Assembly: GCF_032197885.1 (NCBI RefSeq)
Contig: NZ_CP134159.1
Span: 1,550,001 to 1,614,000, forward strand
Direction of reading: 5' to 3'
Source: Levilactobacillus namurensis
Lineage (GTDB): Bacteria; Bacillota; Bacilli; Lactobacillales; Lactobacillaceae
DNA length: 64,000 bases
Part shown: one piece after another, positions 37,417-48,902 of the stretch
How positions within the stretch are numbered: the first letter of the stretch is position 1
Layout: every line of letters begins with the position of its first letter
Made by a program: the position numbers and the translations under genes
The notes under the pieces: model-generated
What the model was told of the DNA's origin: nothing
The model's database searches: none
What the model saw: only the letters and a program-made list of their open reading frames with translations

Positions 37417-37794
37417 CTATTTCGCTGCTAGCTGTTGCTTCAACGCCTTGACCTGGGTCTCCAGGTCTTGGATTTGTTTCTCCTGCTGCCCCACGACCTG
37501 CTTGCCATGAGAATTCTGCAGGCGCTTCTTGAGCTGGTCATTCTCCTGATTCAGCGTGGCTAACTCCTTTTCCAAGTCCTTATACGCGCGGTTATGCCGC
37601 ACGCTGGTAATCGTGGAGAAGAGAATCATCAAGACCGCCCCAATCAGAATTGAGACTAATAAGATCAGAATCAACGGCCAGCGGACCGTCGTGAACCCGA
37701 AGGAAACGGGAACCGATTCAACATTTAAAATTGCAAAAATCGCGACAATGATGACCAACAAAATCGTTAAAATGATCCGCCATTGATTCTTCAT
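37417..37794 (-). CDS. LapA-domain membrane protein (DUF1049)
   Basis: 125 residues. Two transmembrane helices at the N-terminus ([19 protein letters not shown] and [18 protein letters not shown]) flank the family motif [11 protein letters not shown], followed by a cytoplasmic coiled coil from about residue 70 to the end. In enterobacteria LapA helps assemble the LPS regulator LapB; the role in Gram-positives is unknown. The start overlaps the rnz stop by four bases (ATGA). Confidence 0.85.
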   Translation of the reverse strand: MKNQWRIILTILLVIIVAIFAILNVESVPVSFGFTTVRWPLILILLVSILIGAVLMILFSTITSVRHNRAYKDLEKELATLNQENDQLKKRLQNSHGKQVVGQQEKQIQDLETQVKALKQQLAAK

Positions 37795-38741
37795 GACCGG
37801 GATGCCTCCGTTGTCTTCTGAAATGCGACCGTAACCTCATCAAAATCCTTCACGACACGCGTGTTATGAAACACCTCACGGGCTTGATGCTGCAATTCGT
37901 TCGCCAGCTTCCCCGTGTAACGGGCCGAGATATGGTTCAATAATAACAACTTCACGTGTGCGCGCTTAGCCAACTCAGCGGCTTGAATATTCGTCGAATG
38001 GTAGTAGGCACGGGCTAGCTTGCCCTCTCCCTTCGCAAAGGTGCTCTCGTGAACCAGCACGTCCGCATTGGCTGCCAACTTTTCTTCTCCCGGCGTCTGC
38101 CGCGTGTCTCCTAAGATTGCGACAATACGTCCAGGTTGGCTAGGCCCCAAGAAGTCTTGACCATTCAAGGTCCGCCCGTCCGGTAAGGTCACCGTCTGTC
38201 CGGCCTTTAACTGGCCGTAGACTGGCCCCGAAGGAACTTGGGCCGCGCGGAGTTTCTCAACCATCAATTCACCCGGATGGGCCTTCTCAACCACCCGGTA
38301 CCCGTAGCAGGTAATCCGGTGATCTAGATGGTGCGCGTAGACTTTAAACTTGTCGTCCTCAAAGACCAGCCCATCCGTTGCAATTTCTTGATAGTGAATC
38401 TTGTAAGACAACTTGGTCTGGGAGACTCGTAGACTCACTTCAACGAAATCCCGAATTCCCTTAGGCCCATAAATCGTTAGCGGTGCCTCACCTCCCTGAA
38501 ATGAGCGACTGCTAAGCAGGCCCGGCAACCCAAAAATATGGTCACCGTGTAAGTGTGTGATAAAAATCTTGTCAATTTTGCGGGGCTTCAGCGTCGTCCG
38601 TAAGATCTGGTGCTGCGTTGCTTCACCAACGTCGAACAGCCAGACCGAATTCCGCTCATCTAATAAGCGAAGCGCCGTACTGGTGACGTTGCGAAACTTG
38701 CCCGGTGAGCCCGCGCCCGTTCCTAAAAATTCAATTTCCAT
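37791..38741 (-). CDS. rnz: Ribonuclease Z
   Basis: Zinc endonuclease that trims the 3' ends of tRNA precursors lacking encoded CCA, which fits the tRNA-Ser here. 316 residues. The metallo-beta-lactamase motif is [15 protein letters not shown]; others are [14 protein letters not shown] at the N-terminus, ILGDTRQT and NHISARY. AT start at 38741. First gene of the rnz-lapA-recJ-apt operon. Confidence 0.96.
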   Translation of the reverse strand: MEIEFLGTGAGSPGKFRNVTSTALRLLDERNSVWLFDVGEATQHQILRTTLKPRKIDKIFITHLHGDHIFGLPGLLSSRSFQGGEAPLTIYGPKGIRDFVEVSLRVSQTKLSYKIHYQEIATDGLVFEDDKFKVYAHHLDHRITCYGYRVVEKAHPGELMVEKLRAAQVPSGPVYGQLKAGQTVTLPDGRTLNGQDFLGPSQPGRIVAILGDTRQTPGEEKLAANADVLVHESTFAKGEGKLARAYYHSTNIQAAELAKRAHVKLLLLNHISARYTGKLANELQHQAREVFHNTRVVKDFDEVTVAFQKTTEASRS

Positions 38742-38845
38742 ATTTTTTCGTTCCTATCTATCGAATTAAAGTCCGTTCACTATTTTAGGGGATTTTGGCC
38801 AAAATCGCAACTTTTGACCCCGATACTGGTCAGAAGCAACTTTCC

Positions 38846-38875
38846 TTGGGGTTCCCTGTCAAAATTCGGTATAAT
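38846..38875 (+). promoter_or_regulatory. Promoter of the 91-aa gene and lipoprotein
   Basis: TTGGGG (38846-38851), 18-base spacer, TATAAT (38870-38875), 45 bases before the GTG start. Confidence 0.6.
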
Positions 38876-38920
38876 TAACCTAGCCAATGCGGCGAATCTG
38901 GTGTCAAAGGAAGTGGTCGT

Positions 38921-39196
38921 GTGCGTTTAATCGACTTTCACCGCTCAACTCAAGACCTCGATCCCCAATTACGTCTTTTCTGGGAGACCCCTTCCCGTAA
39001 CCGGCCCATCACGGACCTCCGGGTGGTTGAGGACCGCTTAGAATGTCTCAGTACCTCCGGCCGACCACTGACCCTAGACCAGTTTCGCGCTCGCGTGCAA
39101 CAAGTGCCCCCCACCGCCAGTCTCTTTACCCCGGGGCCGCCACCCCAACGACTTTACGGGTACCGGCTTATCACTCATCAAATCTTACTTGGCTGA
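38921..39196 (+). CDS. Hypothetical protein, 91 aa
   Basis: No family recognised. GTG start at 38921 with AAAGGA nine bases upstream. The protein is Arg-, Leu- and Pro-rich, soluble, with no obvious motif. It lies 15 bases before the lipoprotein gene and is likely co-transcribed with it. Its composition matches the genome, supporting a real gene, though a conserved-protein search would be decisive. Confidence 0.65.
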   Translation: MRLIDFHRSTQDLDPQLRLFWETPSRNRPITDLRVVEDRLECLSTSGRPLTLDQFRARVQQVPPTASLFTPGPPPQRLYGYRLITHQILLG

Positions 39197-39211
39197 AAGG
39201 AGTCATCGACC

Positions 39212-39961
39212 ATGCGCCTCATTCATCCTGTCTTGGTTGCCGGTCTAAGTGTCCTTGCCTTAGGCCTAACCGGTTGCCAAAACACCGCGCAAAAGAGCAG
39301 CACCAGCTTTAAGAATCAGGAAACATCCTCTAAAAAGTATCAAGCCCCGAAACCAGACGCGGCTTTCTCCGCCTCGTCGTCCGCTAAAATCGCACAATCG
39401 TTTAAGCCCGACGCCGCCCAGACTAAAGCTCGGGGCTACGTCAAATCGGGCAACTTACAGCAACCCGGGCAATACACCTACGACCGAGTCGGGACCAAGC
39501 TGACCCTCGATCAGGCCCACACCCGCAAGCACACCATTAAAAGTGGGGCCCTGACTTACCGGATCACGCTAGTCCGGACGATTGCAAACACCGCTGAGAC
39601 GGCCAACGCCAAAAAGATGGCCGCACAAGCCTTAAACCTGCCTTCAATCAAGAGTCCCTACTACACGGTTCAGGTCAAGTTCACCATTTTGAACCGCGGT
39701 AAACGGGCCGTGACTACGGACGGTATCCGTGAGATTCGCCTGAGTAACGGACACCGCCTCAGCGCAACGAACCAGTTAAGCGACGCTAGCGCCGGACGAA
39801 CAATCGGGGCACACCGTCAACTCGCAACTTTTGCGACCGGCCTAGCAAGCCAGGGAAAGGCGCCTAAGTTAGACACCCTCAAGATTGCGTTTGCCGGGGG
39901 CTACGACCAGAAGCAACATCAGCTGGTCAAACCTTCTGGCTGGTTGACCATCCATCTCTAG
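39212..39961 (+). CDS. Lipoprotein of unknown function
   Basis: 249 residues with a lipobox LTGC at about residues 19-22 after a hydrophobic signal, so anchored to the outer face of the membrane. A Ser/Lys/Gln-rich linker follows, then a domain with the block YTVQVKFTILNRGKRAVTTD, resembling DUF5067-type extracellular immunoglobulin-like domains. AAAGGAG precedes ATG 39212. Partner or ligand unknown. Confidence 0.8.
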   Translation: MRLIHPVLVAGLSVLALGLTGCQNTAQKSSTSFKNQETSSKKYQAPKPDAAFSASSSAKIAQSFKPDAAQTKARGYVKSGNLQQPGQYTYDRVGTKLTLDQAHTRKHTIKSGALTYRITLVRTIANTAETANAKKMAAQALNLPSIKSPYYTVQVKFTILNRGKRAVTTDGIREIRLSNGHRLSATNQLSDASAGRTIGAHRQLATFATGLASQGKAPKLDTLKIAFAGGYDQKQHQLVKPSGWLTIHL

Positions 39962-39967
39962 TCCATT

Positions 39968-40012
39968 AAAAAGTGGCTTCTTTCATCTGCCGATGAAGGA
40001 AGCCACTTTTTT
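39968..40012. terminator. Bidirectional terminator
   Basis: Long stem AAAAGTGGCTTC..TTCATC with GATGAA..GAAGCCACTTTT, flanked by As and Ts. Serves the lipoprotein gene and obgE. Confidence 0.88.
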
Positions 40013-40033
40013 AAATTATTTTGCTGAATCGGC

Positions 40034-41335
40034 CTAAGCCATATATTCAAACGAGAAGTCGCCAATCTTCACGGTGTCCCCGTTTTGGGCACCCTTGTCA
40101 CGCAGCGCGCTGTCCACGCCCATACCCCGCATCTGCCGGGCAAAGCGTAACAGACTTTCGTCGTGCGTCACGTCCGTCATCTTAAACAGCTTCTCTAACT
40201 TCTCGCCGCTCAAGACCCAAGTCCCATCGGTATCGCGCGTAATGGTAAAGTCCGGCGTCTGCTTGAAGTCGTACTCGACCGTCTTTAAGGTTTCGGCGTC
40301 TTCCTTGACTGGGAACTTCGGCGTCTGCGCCAGGAGTTCTGCCGTCCGTTGCAGGAGGGGCGTCAGGCCTTGGTGAGTCAACGTGGAAATCGCAAAGACT
40401 TCCGGCGTCTGGGCCAGCAGCTGGTCACCCGCCAAGTCTTGTTTAAACTGGGCTAAGTGCGCTTGCGCATCGGGCATATCCATCTTATTCGCCACCACGA
40501 TCTGTGGCCGCTTCAAGATATCCGGGTCATAGGCCTGCAACTCCCGGTTAATCTTCTCAAAGTCATCGTATGGATCACGACCTTCGATTCCACTCATATC
40601 GATTACGTGGAGAATGACCCGGGTTCGTTCAACGTGCCGCAAGAACTGGAAGCCTAGTCCAATCCCCTTAGCCGCACCTTCGATCAGCCCCGGCAGATCC
40701 GCCATAACGAAGTCTTGTCCGTCATCTAACCGCACCATCCCCAGGTTCGGTACCAACGTAGTAAAGTGGTATTCCGCAATCTTAGGTTTAGCACTGGTAA
40801 CGGTCGATAACAGCGTCGATTTCCCAACGGAGGGGAAGCCGACCAGTCCGACGTCAGCCAAGACCTTCAGTTCCAAGCGAACTTCTAGTTCCTCACCTGG
40901 TTCTCCGTTTTCAGCAATCTCCGGTGCCGGGTTCTTAGGGGAGGCAAAGTGGATATTGCCCCGACCGCCCCGGCCACCGTGGGCCACGATCAGCTGGTCG
41001 TCGGGCGCGACCAAGTCGCCAACGACGGCGCCCGTTTCATTATTAATAATCGTGGTCCCTTGAGGAACTTGCACGATCAAATCATCGGCACCGCGACCCG
41101 TCATTTGCTTGATGGCCCCGTTACCGCCGTTTTTCGCTTTAAACTTCCGTTGGTAACGGAAGTCCATCAGTGTCCGTAACCCTTCGTTGACGACAAACAC
41201 GACGTTACCGCCGCGACCACCGTCACCGCCGGCTGGGCCCCCGTTCGGCACGAATTTTTCCCGCCGAAAGGCCACCATGCCGTTGCCACCGTTTCCGGCT
41301 TTAACATTAATTTTTACTTGATCTACAAAAGCCAT
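40034..41335 (-). CDS. obgE: GTPase Obg
   Basis: Ribosome-assembly and stress GTPase. 433 residues. N-terminal glycine-rich Obg domain ([19 protein letters not shown]), central G domain with [18 protein letters not shown] and NKMD, then the C-terminal OCT domain ([17 protein letters not shown]). ATG 41335 with AGGAAATAAT. It lies alone between the terminator and uvrC. Confidence 0.96.
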   Translation of the reverse strand: MAFVDQVKINVKAGNGGNGMVAFRREKFVPNGGPAGGDGGRGGNVVFVVNEGLRTLMDFRYQRKFKAKNGGNGAIKQMTGRGADDLIVQVPQGTTIINNETGAVVGDLVAPDDQLIVAHGGRGGRGNIHFASPKNPAPEIAENGEPGEELEVRLELKVLADVGLVGFPSVGKSTLLSTVTSAKPKIAEYHFTTLVPNLGMVRLDDGQDFVMADLPGLIEGAAKGIGLGFQFLRHVERTRVILHVIDMSGIEGRDPYDDFEKINRELQAYDPDILKRPQIVVANKMDMPDAQAHLAQFKQDLAGDQLLAQTPEVFAISTLTHQGLTPLLQRTAELLAQTPKFPVKEDAETLKTVEYDFKQTPDFTITRDTDGTWVLSGEKLEKLFKMTDVTHDESLLRFARQMRGMGVDSALRDKGAQNGDTVKIGDFSFEYMA

Positions 41336-41418
41336 ATTATTTCCTCATTTTCTAAGCCAGGCGACCCTGACTTGCAGTTGTCTTCGCTAAGTTAGTATAC
41401 CGACAAATGTGGCTAGCG

Positions 41419-43239
41419 TCAAAGATTAGTCGGGGTGCGCGGGTTGCGGACCTCCGTGTTCATCTCCGCTTGCAGGGTCACGTGAATCGTCTGCGCCGTC
41501 GTCTTACTGATGCCCAGATCCTGCAGGTCAGCAATCTCCGCTTCACTGATCTTCTTGGTCGACCCGTACTTCCGTAACAGCTTATTGCGCGTCTTCGGTC
41601 CGACACCCGGAATCAAGTCGAGGCGGGAGCTCAGCGAATGCTTGGTGTGGACTTGTCGGTGGAAAGTGATGGCAAACCGGTGCACTTCATCTTGAATGCG
41701 CTGAACCAGATAGAACCCCTGGCTCTTAGGATCCAGACGCACGTGGTGGTCGTCCGGCCCAAACAAGAGGTCCGCCGTCTTATGGTGGTCGTTCTTGACC
41801 ATCCCCGCTACCGGAATGTGCAGGTCCAATTCGTCCTCTAAGACTTCCTTCACGGCGTTCATCTGAATATCGCCCCCGTCCATTAGAATCAGGTCGGGTA
41901 GCGCCGCATGCTCCTTTAAGAGCCGCGTATACCGCCGGCGAATGACCTCTAGGGTGCTGGCTGTTTCGTCAGCGTGGTCGACCGTCCGTAGCTTATATTT
42001 ACGATACAGCTTCTTATTCGGTTGACCGTCCACAAAGACCACCATGGCCGAGACTAAGTCGGCCCCTTGAATATGCGAGTGGTCGAAAGCCTCGATCTTA
42101 TGCCCCGGTGCGATTCCCAAGGCATCCGTAATTTCTTTCATGGCGCCCGTAGTCTTTCGCTCATCCAACTCTAAGAGCCGGAACTTTTCTTCTAAGACCA
42201 GCCGGGCATTCTTTCCCGCCATCTCAAGTAAGTCCCGCTTGGTTCCCCGCTGGGGTGTCCGCACGGGCACGTGCAAAAGCTCTTCAATCACCGCCCCATC
42301 GATACTCTTGGGTACTAAAATCTCACGGGGCAACACCGTGTTCTTCCGGTGATAGAATTGTACGATAAAGCTGGCCAACTCTTCTTCGGCCGTACTAACG
42401 ATTGGAAAAAGCCGCTTTTCACGCTTCATGAGCCGTGCTTGCCGGATGAAGAAGACCTGAATCGACAGCCAGCCCTTATCCAGGTAAAAGTTAAAGATAT
42501 CCCGTGGCGTGTTGTCGTTTGAAATGATCTTTTGCTTCTCCACGGTCGCTTCGATGTAGCGAATCTGATCCCGCAGATCCGCGGCCCGCTCATACTGCAT
42601 CTCCGCCGCTGCGGCTTCCATCCGGGACCGGAGCTGTTTCTCGGCGTGACCCGTATTGCCGTTCAGAAATGACTTGATCTTACGAATCTGTTCCTGATAA
42701 GCCGCTTCCGGTACTTCCTTAAAGCAGGCCCCTAAGCATTGGCCCATATGGTAGTAGAGACAGGGGCGTCCCTGAAACCCCGTACACCGCCGCAACGGAT
42801 AGACCTTCTGTAAGAAGTGAATCGTCTCCTCGGCCGCGTAAACGTTCGGGTACGGTCCGAAGTAATAGCCGCCATCCTTCCGCACGTCGTTGACCAGTAG
42901 TAACTGGGGATCCCGCTCATGCGTAATCTTGATGTACGGGTAACCCGTTCCCTGCTTCAGCTTGATGTTAAAGTACGGTTGGTGTTTTTGGATCAGGGTA
43001 ATTTCCAGGAGAAAGGCTTCCTTGTCCGTCGACGTGATAATCGTCTCAAAATCCACGATCTCACTGACCAACTGTGCGGTTTTTCCCGTATGACTGCTCT
43101 TAAAGTAAGAGCGTACCCGGTTCTTCAGGTTCTTCGCCTTACCCACATAGATAATTTGGCTGTTAACATTCTTCATCAGGTAACAGCCTGGAAGCCCCGG
43201 CAGCAATGCCAGTTTATGTTCTAAATATTCCGAAGCCAA
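41419..43239 (-). CDS. uvrC: Excinuclease ABC subunit C
   Basis: Makes both incisions in nucleotide-excision repair with UvrB. 606 residues. N-terminal GIY-YIG nuclease (PGCYLMKNVNSQIIYVGKAK), a cysteine cluster (CTGFQGRPCLYYHMGQCLGAC), UVR motif (MEAAAAEMQYERAADLRDQI), RNase-H-like endonuclease domain (KIEAFDHSHIQGADLVSAMV), C-terminal helix-hairpin-helix (LIPGVGPKTRNKLLRKYG). TTG start with GGAGG. Its promoter carries a LexA-like box, so it is probably SOS-induced. Confidence 0.96.
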   Translation of the reverse strand: MASEYLEHKLALLPGLPGCYLMKNVNSQIIYVGKAKNLKNRVRSYFKSSHTGKTAQLVSEIVDFETIITSTDKEAFLLEITLIQKHQPYFNIKLKQGTGYPYIKITHERDPQLLLVNDVRKDGGYYFGPYPNVYAAEETIHFLQKVYPLRRCTGFQGRPCLYYHMGQCLGACFKEVPEAAYQEQIRKIKSFLNGNTGHAEKQLRSRMEAAAAEMQYERAADLRDQIRYIEATVEKQKIISNDNTPRDIFNFYLDKGWLSIQVFFIRQARLMKREKRLFPIVSTAEEELASFIVQFYHRKNTVLPREILVPKSIDGAVIEELLHVPVRTPQRGTKRDLLEMAGKNARLVLEEKFRLLELDERKTTGAMKEITDALGIAPGHKIEAFDHSHIQGADLVSAMVVFVDGQPNKKLYRKYKLRTVDHADETASTLEVIRRRYTRLLKEHAALPDLILMDGGDIQMNAVKEVLEDELDLHIPVAGMVKNDHHKTADLLFGPDDHHVRLDPKSQGFYLVQRIQDEVHRFAITFHRQVHTKHSLSSRLDLIPGVGPKTRNKLLRKYGSTKKISEAEIADLQDLGISKTTAQTIHVTLQAEMNTEVRNPRTPTNL

Positions 43240-43276
43240 AGTGCGCCCCCTCCATTTCTGATAATTTAGCTAATAA

Positions 43277-43305
43277 AGTATAAGCCGAATACCTGTTTGG
43301 TGCAA
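43277..43305 (-). promoter_or_regulatory. uvrC promoter
   Basis: Minus strand TTGCAC (43300-43305), exact 17-base spacer, TATACT (43277-43282), about 38 bases before the start codon. Confidence 0.75.
43286..43299. promoter_or_regulatory. LexA-type box within the uvrC promoter
   Basis: CGAATACCTGTTTG matches CGAACN4GTTCG at eight of ten fixed positions and lies entirely in the spacer between the -35 and -10 elements. uvrC is an SOS gene in Bacillus, supporting the reading. Confidence 0.62.
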
Positions 43306-43334
43306 GCAATCCACCCGCGACCTGACGGCGATAA

Positions 43335-43363
43335 ATGACAAATCCCCCAAGTTCTGCTATGAT
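43335..43363 (+). promoter_or_regulatory. Promoter of the 58-aa gene
   Basis: ATGACA (43335-43340), 17-base spacer, TATGAT (43358-43363), 27 bases before the start codon. Confidence 0.6.
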
Positions 43364-43390
43364 AACTGAAAAAGGTAGGGAGGTGGCTTT

Positions 43391-43567
43391 ATGGCCCTTA
43401 AAGTTAAACGGCAAGATAACTTAGACGCCATGTTTGGCAAGTTCGCCCAGATGGATCCCCATGACGCTCAACGGGACAAGTTCCTCAAACGCCAAGACGA
43501 ACACAAAAACGACAAACGGCCTAAGGAACTCATCAAGGCTGATCAAGACAAACACGACGACAAGTAA
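43391..43567 (+). CDS. Small highly charged protein, 58 aa
   Basis: Start ATG 43391 with GGGAGGTGG, own promoter and own terminator, so very likely expressed. The 58-residue product is dominated by Lys, Asp, Gln and Arg and has no hydrophobic core: MALKVKRQDNLDAMFGKFAQ is followed by DKFLKRQDEH repeats of charge. I do not recognise a family. It may be an intrinsically disordered nucleic-acid-binding or stress protein; that is conjecture. It is divergent from uvrC. Confidence 0.72.
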   Translation: MALKVKRQDNLDAMFGKFAQMDPHDAQRDKFLKRQDEHKNDKRPKELIKADQDKHDDK

Positions 43568-43578
43568 CCGGTGACCAG

Positions 43579-43617
43579 AAAAGGGTCCCTGCGGACAAAT
43601 TCCGCGGGGACCCTTTT
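43579..43617. terminator. Bidirectional terminator
   Basis: Stem AAAAGGGTCCC..GCGGA with TCCGC..GGGACCCTTTT. Serves the 58-aa gene and the engB-mazG operon. Confidence 0.9.
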
Positions 43618-43620
43618 ACG

Positions 43621-43926
43621 TTAATCCTTAAGTTGTTTATGGTAGCCATTCGGATACCGATCATTTAACCGTTGGATGTTGTTTTGGGCGACTTCATCGA
43701 AGTCAATATCGGCCCACTGGGCAACCTGACTCAGGTACCACAGGACGTCTCCCATCTCCTTAACCAAGGCATCGTGATCGAGGTCTTGACCGTGGAACGT
43801 GTAGCGCTTGACCAGTTCCACGACCTGCCCCGTCTCACCTGCTAGGCCCAAGGCACAGTTGGTCAGAACTTGTTCATTACCGTACAGGGTTCGATTGGCA
43901 GCTTGTTGATACTCATTAAATTCCAC
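43621..43926 (-). CDS. MazG-like nucleotide pyrophosphohydrolase
   Basis: 101-residue all-helical protein of the MazG/dUTPase-like fold. The metal-binding EXXE-type pattern is in LAGETGQVVELVK and EMGDVLWYLSQVAQW, where Glu and Asp residues coordinate magnesium. The family hydrolyses nucleoside triphosphates to monophosphates, removing abnormal nucleotides. It follows engB by two bases and ends at a terminator. Confidence 0.88.
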   Translation of the reverse strand: MEFNEYQQAANRTLYGNEQVLTNCALGLAGETGQVVELVKRYTFHGQDLDHDALVKEMGDVLWYLSQVAQWADIDFDEVAQNNIQRLNDRYPNGYHKQLKD

Positions 43927-43928
43927 GA

Positions 43929-44522
43929 TTATTCCTCCCCAAAAGCACGTTCTTCAATCCACTGCCAGACGGCATCTTTACCCATCTTCTGCGGTGCAGA
44001 GAATAACACAATATTATTCGCGTTGGGTAACCCTAACGTCTTCTTGATCTGACTAATGGCTTGATTCCACTTACCACGGGCAATCTTGTCACTCTTGGTC
44101 GCAACGATCAAGATTGGCAAATCATAGTACGCCAGCCATTGGTACATCTGAACATCCAGGGCCGTTGGCGCGTGCCGGGCATCAATCAGTGAGACAACGC
44201 CGCGTAACTGCTCACGCTGCGTAAGGTACGTTTCGATCATTTGTCCCCACTTCTCTCGGTCCGCCTTCGAGACCTTCGCGTATCCGTAACCGGGAACGTC
44301 CACAAAGTACAATTGGTCTTCAACGTTATAGAAGTTCAACGTTTGCGTCTTACCAGGCTGACTTGAGGTCCGGGCATACGACCGCCGATTGATCAAGATG
44401 TTTGTTAGCGATGACTTGCCAACGTTCGAGCGACCAACCAACGCAATTTCTGGATAACCCGTGGTGGGGTATTGACTGGGCTGAACCGCGCTCATAACGA
44501 GTTCTACGTGATTAACTTCCAT
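43929..44522 (-). CDS. ysxC: Ribosome biogenesis GTPase EngB/YsxC
   Basis: Essential GTPase for 50S subunit assembly. 197 residues. G1 [13 protein letters not shown]3 [10 protein letters not shown] and G4 TKSDK are all present, and the N-terminal strand [12 protein letters not shown] is typical. Located downstream of clpX as in Bacillus (clpX-lon-ysxC); no lon gene intervenes here. ATG 44522. Confidence 0.95.
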   Translation of the reverse strand: MEVNHVELVMSAVQPSQYPTTGYPEIALVGRSNVGKSSLTNILINRRSYARTSSQPGKTQTLNFYNVEDQLYFVDVPGYGYAKVSKADREKWGQMIETYLTQREQLRGVVSLIDARHAPTALDVQMYQWLAYYDLPILIVATKSDKIARGKWNQAISQIKKTLGLPNANNIVLFSAPQKMGKDAVWQWIEERAFGEE

Positions 44523-44642
44523 TCCTTTGTGCCATCCTCTCCAAAATATCTTTCACCATTCTAACACACAATTTCCCTCAACATGGGGGTAATTCTAAAT
44601 CCCCGTGGTCATCCCCTAGTCACTGGAGTCTACAGTCTACGC

Positions 44643-44675
44643 AAAAAGCGACCAGTCATCACTGACCAGTCGCTT
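44643..44675 (-). terminator. Terminator of clpX
   Basis: Stem AAGCGAC..AGTCA with TGAC..GTCGCTT (small internal loop), followed on the minus strand by TTTTT. Confidence 0.75.
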
Positions 44676-44689
44676 CAACTTACACTTAA

Positions 44690-45949
44690 TTAAGAAGCCT
44701 TTTGGTCCTTCAAGACCGATTCAGGTTCTTCGTGATCCGTCACGGTCTTAGCCGTAATAATCACCTTAGCCACATCGTGTCGACTTGGTAAGTCGAACAT
44801 GATGTCGCGCATAACGTCTTCAATAATGGAACGCAAGCCCCGGGCACCGGTATTCCGAGCAATCGCTAACTTAGCCATCTCTCGCAATGCTTCTGGCTGG
44901 AACTCAAGCTGCACATCATCTAACGACAAGAGCTTCTCGTATTGCTTAACCAACGCGTTCTTAGGTTCCGTTAAGATCCGGACCAGGTCGTGTTCGTCCA
45001 GCTTTTCAAGGGCCGTCAAAATAGGTAACCGTCCAATGAATTCTGGAATTAACCCGAACTCTAACAAGTCTTCCGGAATCACGTGTTGCATCAAGCTATC
45101 CCCGGACGACAGAACCTTCTGCTCCTTGGTGTCGGCACCAAACCCAATCGTTTGGTCGCCTAACCGCCGTTTAACGATGCCTTCGATACCGTCAAAGGCC
45201 CCACCAACGATGAACAGAATGTTGGTCGTATCGATCTGAATGAATTCTTGTTGGGGGTGCTTCCGACCACCTTGAGGCGGCACGTTAGCGATGGTTCCTT
45301 CCAAGATCTTCAGGAGGGCTTGTTGGACCCCTTCACCGGAAACATCCCGCGTAATCGAGACATTTTCAGCCTTTTTAGCAATCTTATCGATTTCATCGAT
45401 ATAAATAATGCCCTTTTCTGCCCGATCAACGTCGTAATCGGCGTTTTGCAACAGCTTCAAGAGAATATTTTCAACGTCTTCCCCCACGTACCCAGCTTCC
45501 GTCAAGGTCGTGGCGTCCGCAATCGCAAACGGAACGTTTAAGATTTTCGCCAAGCTCTGGGCTAAGTAGGTCTTCCCAGAACCAGTAGGCCCGATGACCG
45601 CGATGTTACTCTTTTGTAATTCGGGGCCATCGTCGTGCTTAGCCATTTCATTGACCCGCTTATAGTGGTTGTAAACCGCTACGGACAGGGTCCGCTTAGC
45701 CTCCGTTTGACCAATGACATATTGGTCTAACGTTTTGACAATCTCGGCTGGCGTTGGGACTTCCAGCGTCTCCTGGGCATTATCTTGGCTAAATTCCTCA
45801 TCGATAATTTCTTTACAGAGATCGATGCATTCGTTACAGATGTAAACACCTGGTCCCGCAACAATTTTCTGCACTTGATCTTGGGTTTTCCCGCAAAAAG
45901 AGCAGGTCACAGGGCCATTCGTTTCGGTGTTTTCAAACAATAAACTCAC
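44690..45949 (-). CDS. clpX: ATP-dependent protease unfoldase ClpX
   Basis: AAA+ ring that unfolds substrates for ClpP. 419 residues. N-terminal zinc finger [16 protein letters not shown], Walker A GPTGSGKT, Walker [12 protein letters not shown], pore loop AGYVGED, IGF loop IGFGA that docks on ClpP, sensor 2 GARGLRS. Start is GTG 45949 with GAGGAG. Follows tig (trigger factor), the classic tig-clpX order. Confidence 0.97.
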   Translation of the reverse strand: MSLLFENTETNGPVTCSFCGKTQDQVQKIVAGPGVYICNECIDLCKEIIDEEFSQDNAQETLEVPTPAEIVKTLDQYVIGQTEAKRTLSVAVYNHYKRVNEMAKHDDGPELQKSNIAVIGPTGSGKTYLAQSLAKILNVPFAIADATTLTEAGYVGEDVENILLKLLQNADYDVDRAEKGIIYIDEIDKIAKKAENVSITRDVSGEGVQQALLKILEGTIANVPPQGGRKHPQQEFIQIDTTNILFIVGGAFDGIEGIVKRRLGDQTIGFGADTKEQKVLSSGDSLMQHVIPEDLLEFGLIPEFIGRLPILTALEKLDEHDLVRILTEPKNALVKQYEKLLSLDDVQLEFQPEALREMAKLAIARNTGARGLRSIIEDVMRDIMFDLPSRHDVAKVIITAKTVTDHEEPESVLKDQKAS

Positions 45950-46104
45950 CCTTTCTCCTCGGGCAGTTGCCCCAGTCTATTTCCTTGGGTCAGTATGCCT
46001 GTTGAACAAACCAGGCTTCCCCGTCATTGGTGTACTATACCACAGTTCCGACCGTTAGAGAATTAATCCGTCTCCACATGACATCGGTCAGCTAGCGTGC
46101 TAAA

Positions 46105-46136
46105 GAAAAACCGGGACAACAAATTGTCGTCCCGGT
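46105..46136 (-). terminator. Terminator of tig
   Basis: Stem ACCGGGAC.ACA with TGT.GTCCCGGT, followed on the minus strand by TTTTT. Between it and clpX, an extended -10 (TGGTATAGT on the minus strand, around 46033-46041) suggests a separate clpX promoter. Confidence 0.8.
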
Positions 46137-46156
46137 CAGACCTGTAAGACTCTAAA

Positions 46157-47461
46157 TTAGTCTTCAGCGTCCTTCTTCTTGTCTTGCTTAGCAGAGTCGG
46201 CAATTAAGTCAACGGCCGCCTTGATGGCGATATCATGCTTCAGCATGTCATCGGATAAAGCACTGCGAACGGCGCTTTCTTCCATCCCGTATTGACCAGC
46301 CAAGTCCTTAACTTCGGCCTTGATTTGGTCTTCCGTTGGTTCGATCTTTTCAGCTTCAACAACGGCTTCCAGAACCAAGTTCGTCTTAACCCGCTTTTCA
46401 GCACCGTCAGCGAATTGCTTCCGCAAGTCGTCTTCCGTGGTACCAGTCAGCTGGAAGTACATCTTTGGTTGGATGCCTTGTTGTTGCATGTTAGCCAAGT
46501 ATTGATCCATTTGACGATCGATGTCGTCCTTGATCATGGCTTCTGGCACTTCCGCGATTTCGGCGTTGTCAACAGCTTCGCTGATGGCTTCGTCTTCAAT
46601 AGCATCGTGTGCTGCCGTCGTCTTTTGTTCCTTCAGACGATCCTTAGTCTTGGCCTTCAATTCGTCAAGGCTGTCAACATCTTCGTCGACGTCCTTAGCA
46701 AATTCGTCGTCCAATTCTGGCAATTGCTTTTCCTTAACTTCGTGAATCGTAACCTTAAAGGTTGCTTCCTTATCACGTAAGTCTTCGGCTTGGTAATCCT
46801 TAGGGAAGGTCACCTTAACGTCAACGTTCTCACCGGCCTTATGACCAACTAATTGGTCTTCGAAGCCAGGAATGAAGGAGTTAGAGCCCAATTCCAAGGA
46901 GTAGTTGTCAGCCTTACCACCATCGAATTGCTTGCCATCAACGTAACCGTCAAAGTCAATCACGACCGTGTCGCCCTTAGCAGCGGCTTCGTCTTCCTTC
47001 AGAACTAATTCAGCTTGTTGTTGACGTTGCTTTTCAAGTTCAGCGTCAATGTCCTTTTGGTAAACCCGGGTGTTTTGCTTCGTAACACTCAAGTTCTTGT
47101 ATTCGCCCAATTTAACGTCTGGCTTAACCGTCACAACGGCCTTCAAAACCCAAGCCTTACCCTTATCCATGGATTCAACATCCACTTGAGGTTGGTCGAC
47201 TGGTTCGATTTCAGTATCCTTGATAGCTTGTTCGTAAGCATCTGGTAAGACGATGTTTAAAGCATCTTGGTACAATGCTTCTTCACCGTACATTTGATCA
47301 AAGATTTGACGAGGCACACGACCCTTACGGAAGCCAGGGACAGCCAGGTTCTTCTTGGTACGTTGGAAAGCCTTGTCTAAGCCTTCCTTAATCTTATCAG
47401 GCGCGATTTCAAAGGTTAATTCACCTTTAGTTGCGTCCTTTTTTTCCCACTTTGCAGCCAT
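46157..47461 (-). CDS. tig: Trigger factor
   Basis: Ribosome-associated chaperone and prolyl isomerase. 434 residues. The N-terminal ribosome-binding signature is [13 protein letters not shown], the central FKBP-like PPIase domain begins at [20 protein letters not shown], and the C-terminal arms are helical and acidic. GGAGGGAATACA precedes ATG 47461. Confidence 0.96.
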   Translation of the reverse strand: MAAKWEKKDATKGELTFEIAPDKIKEGLDKAFQRTKKNLAVPGFRKGRVPRQIFDQMYGEEALYQDALNIVLPDAYEQAIKDTEIEPVDQPQVDVESMDKGKAWVLKAVVTVKPDVKLGEYKNLSVTKQNTRVYQKDIDAELEKQRQQQAELVLKEDEAAAKGDTVVIDFDGYVDGKQFDGGKADNYSLELGSNSFIPGFEDQLVGHKAGENVDVKVTFPKDYQAEDLRDKEATFKVTIHEVKEKQLPELDDEFAKDVDEDVDSLDELKAKTKDRLKEQKTTAAHDAIEDEAISEAVDNAEIAEVPEAMIKDDIDRQMDQYLANMQQQGIQPKMYFQLTGTTEDDLRKQFADGAEKRVKTNLVLEAVVEAEKIEPTEDQIKAEVKDLAGQYGMEESAVRSALSDDMLKHDIAIKAAVDLIADSAKQDKKKDAED

Positions 47462-47638
47462 TGTATTCCCTCCGAAATGAAAGATATTACTATTTACAAT
47501 TCTAGCAATTGCATACTGTATTAGTGTACCTTAACCATTGCCAATTGTAAAATGATTTTTGCTTAAAAGCCGTGAATGACGGGCACTTGCCCGGGTAACT
47601 TAAAATTTTTGGTACCCGTTTTCCTTCTCGATTTCAAG

Positions 47639-47684
47639 CAAAGAAAAAGGGACTGAAAAGTTAAACTTTTCAAGCCCCTTTTTG
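47639..47684 (-). terminator. Terminator of tuf
   Basis: Stem AAAAAGGG..GAAAAG with CTTTTC..CCCCTTTTT, T-rich on the minus strand. Terminator-type hairpin 28 bases after tuf. Confidence 0.75.
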
Positions 47685-47711
47685 CGGTACGTCTTAATTA
47701 ACCGAAGTTAA

Positions 47712-48902
<1,191 letters not shown>

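Noticed and set aside
46292-46780. 162-codon open frame opposite tig
   Set aside because: Phe/Leu/Val-rich antisense shadow of the acidic trigger factor gene; no initiation signal.
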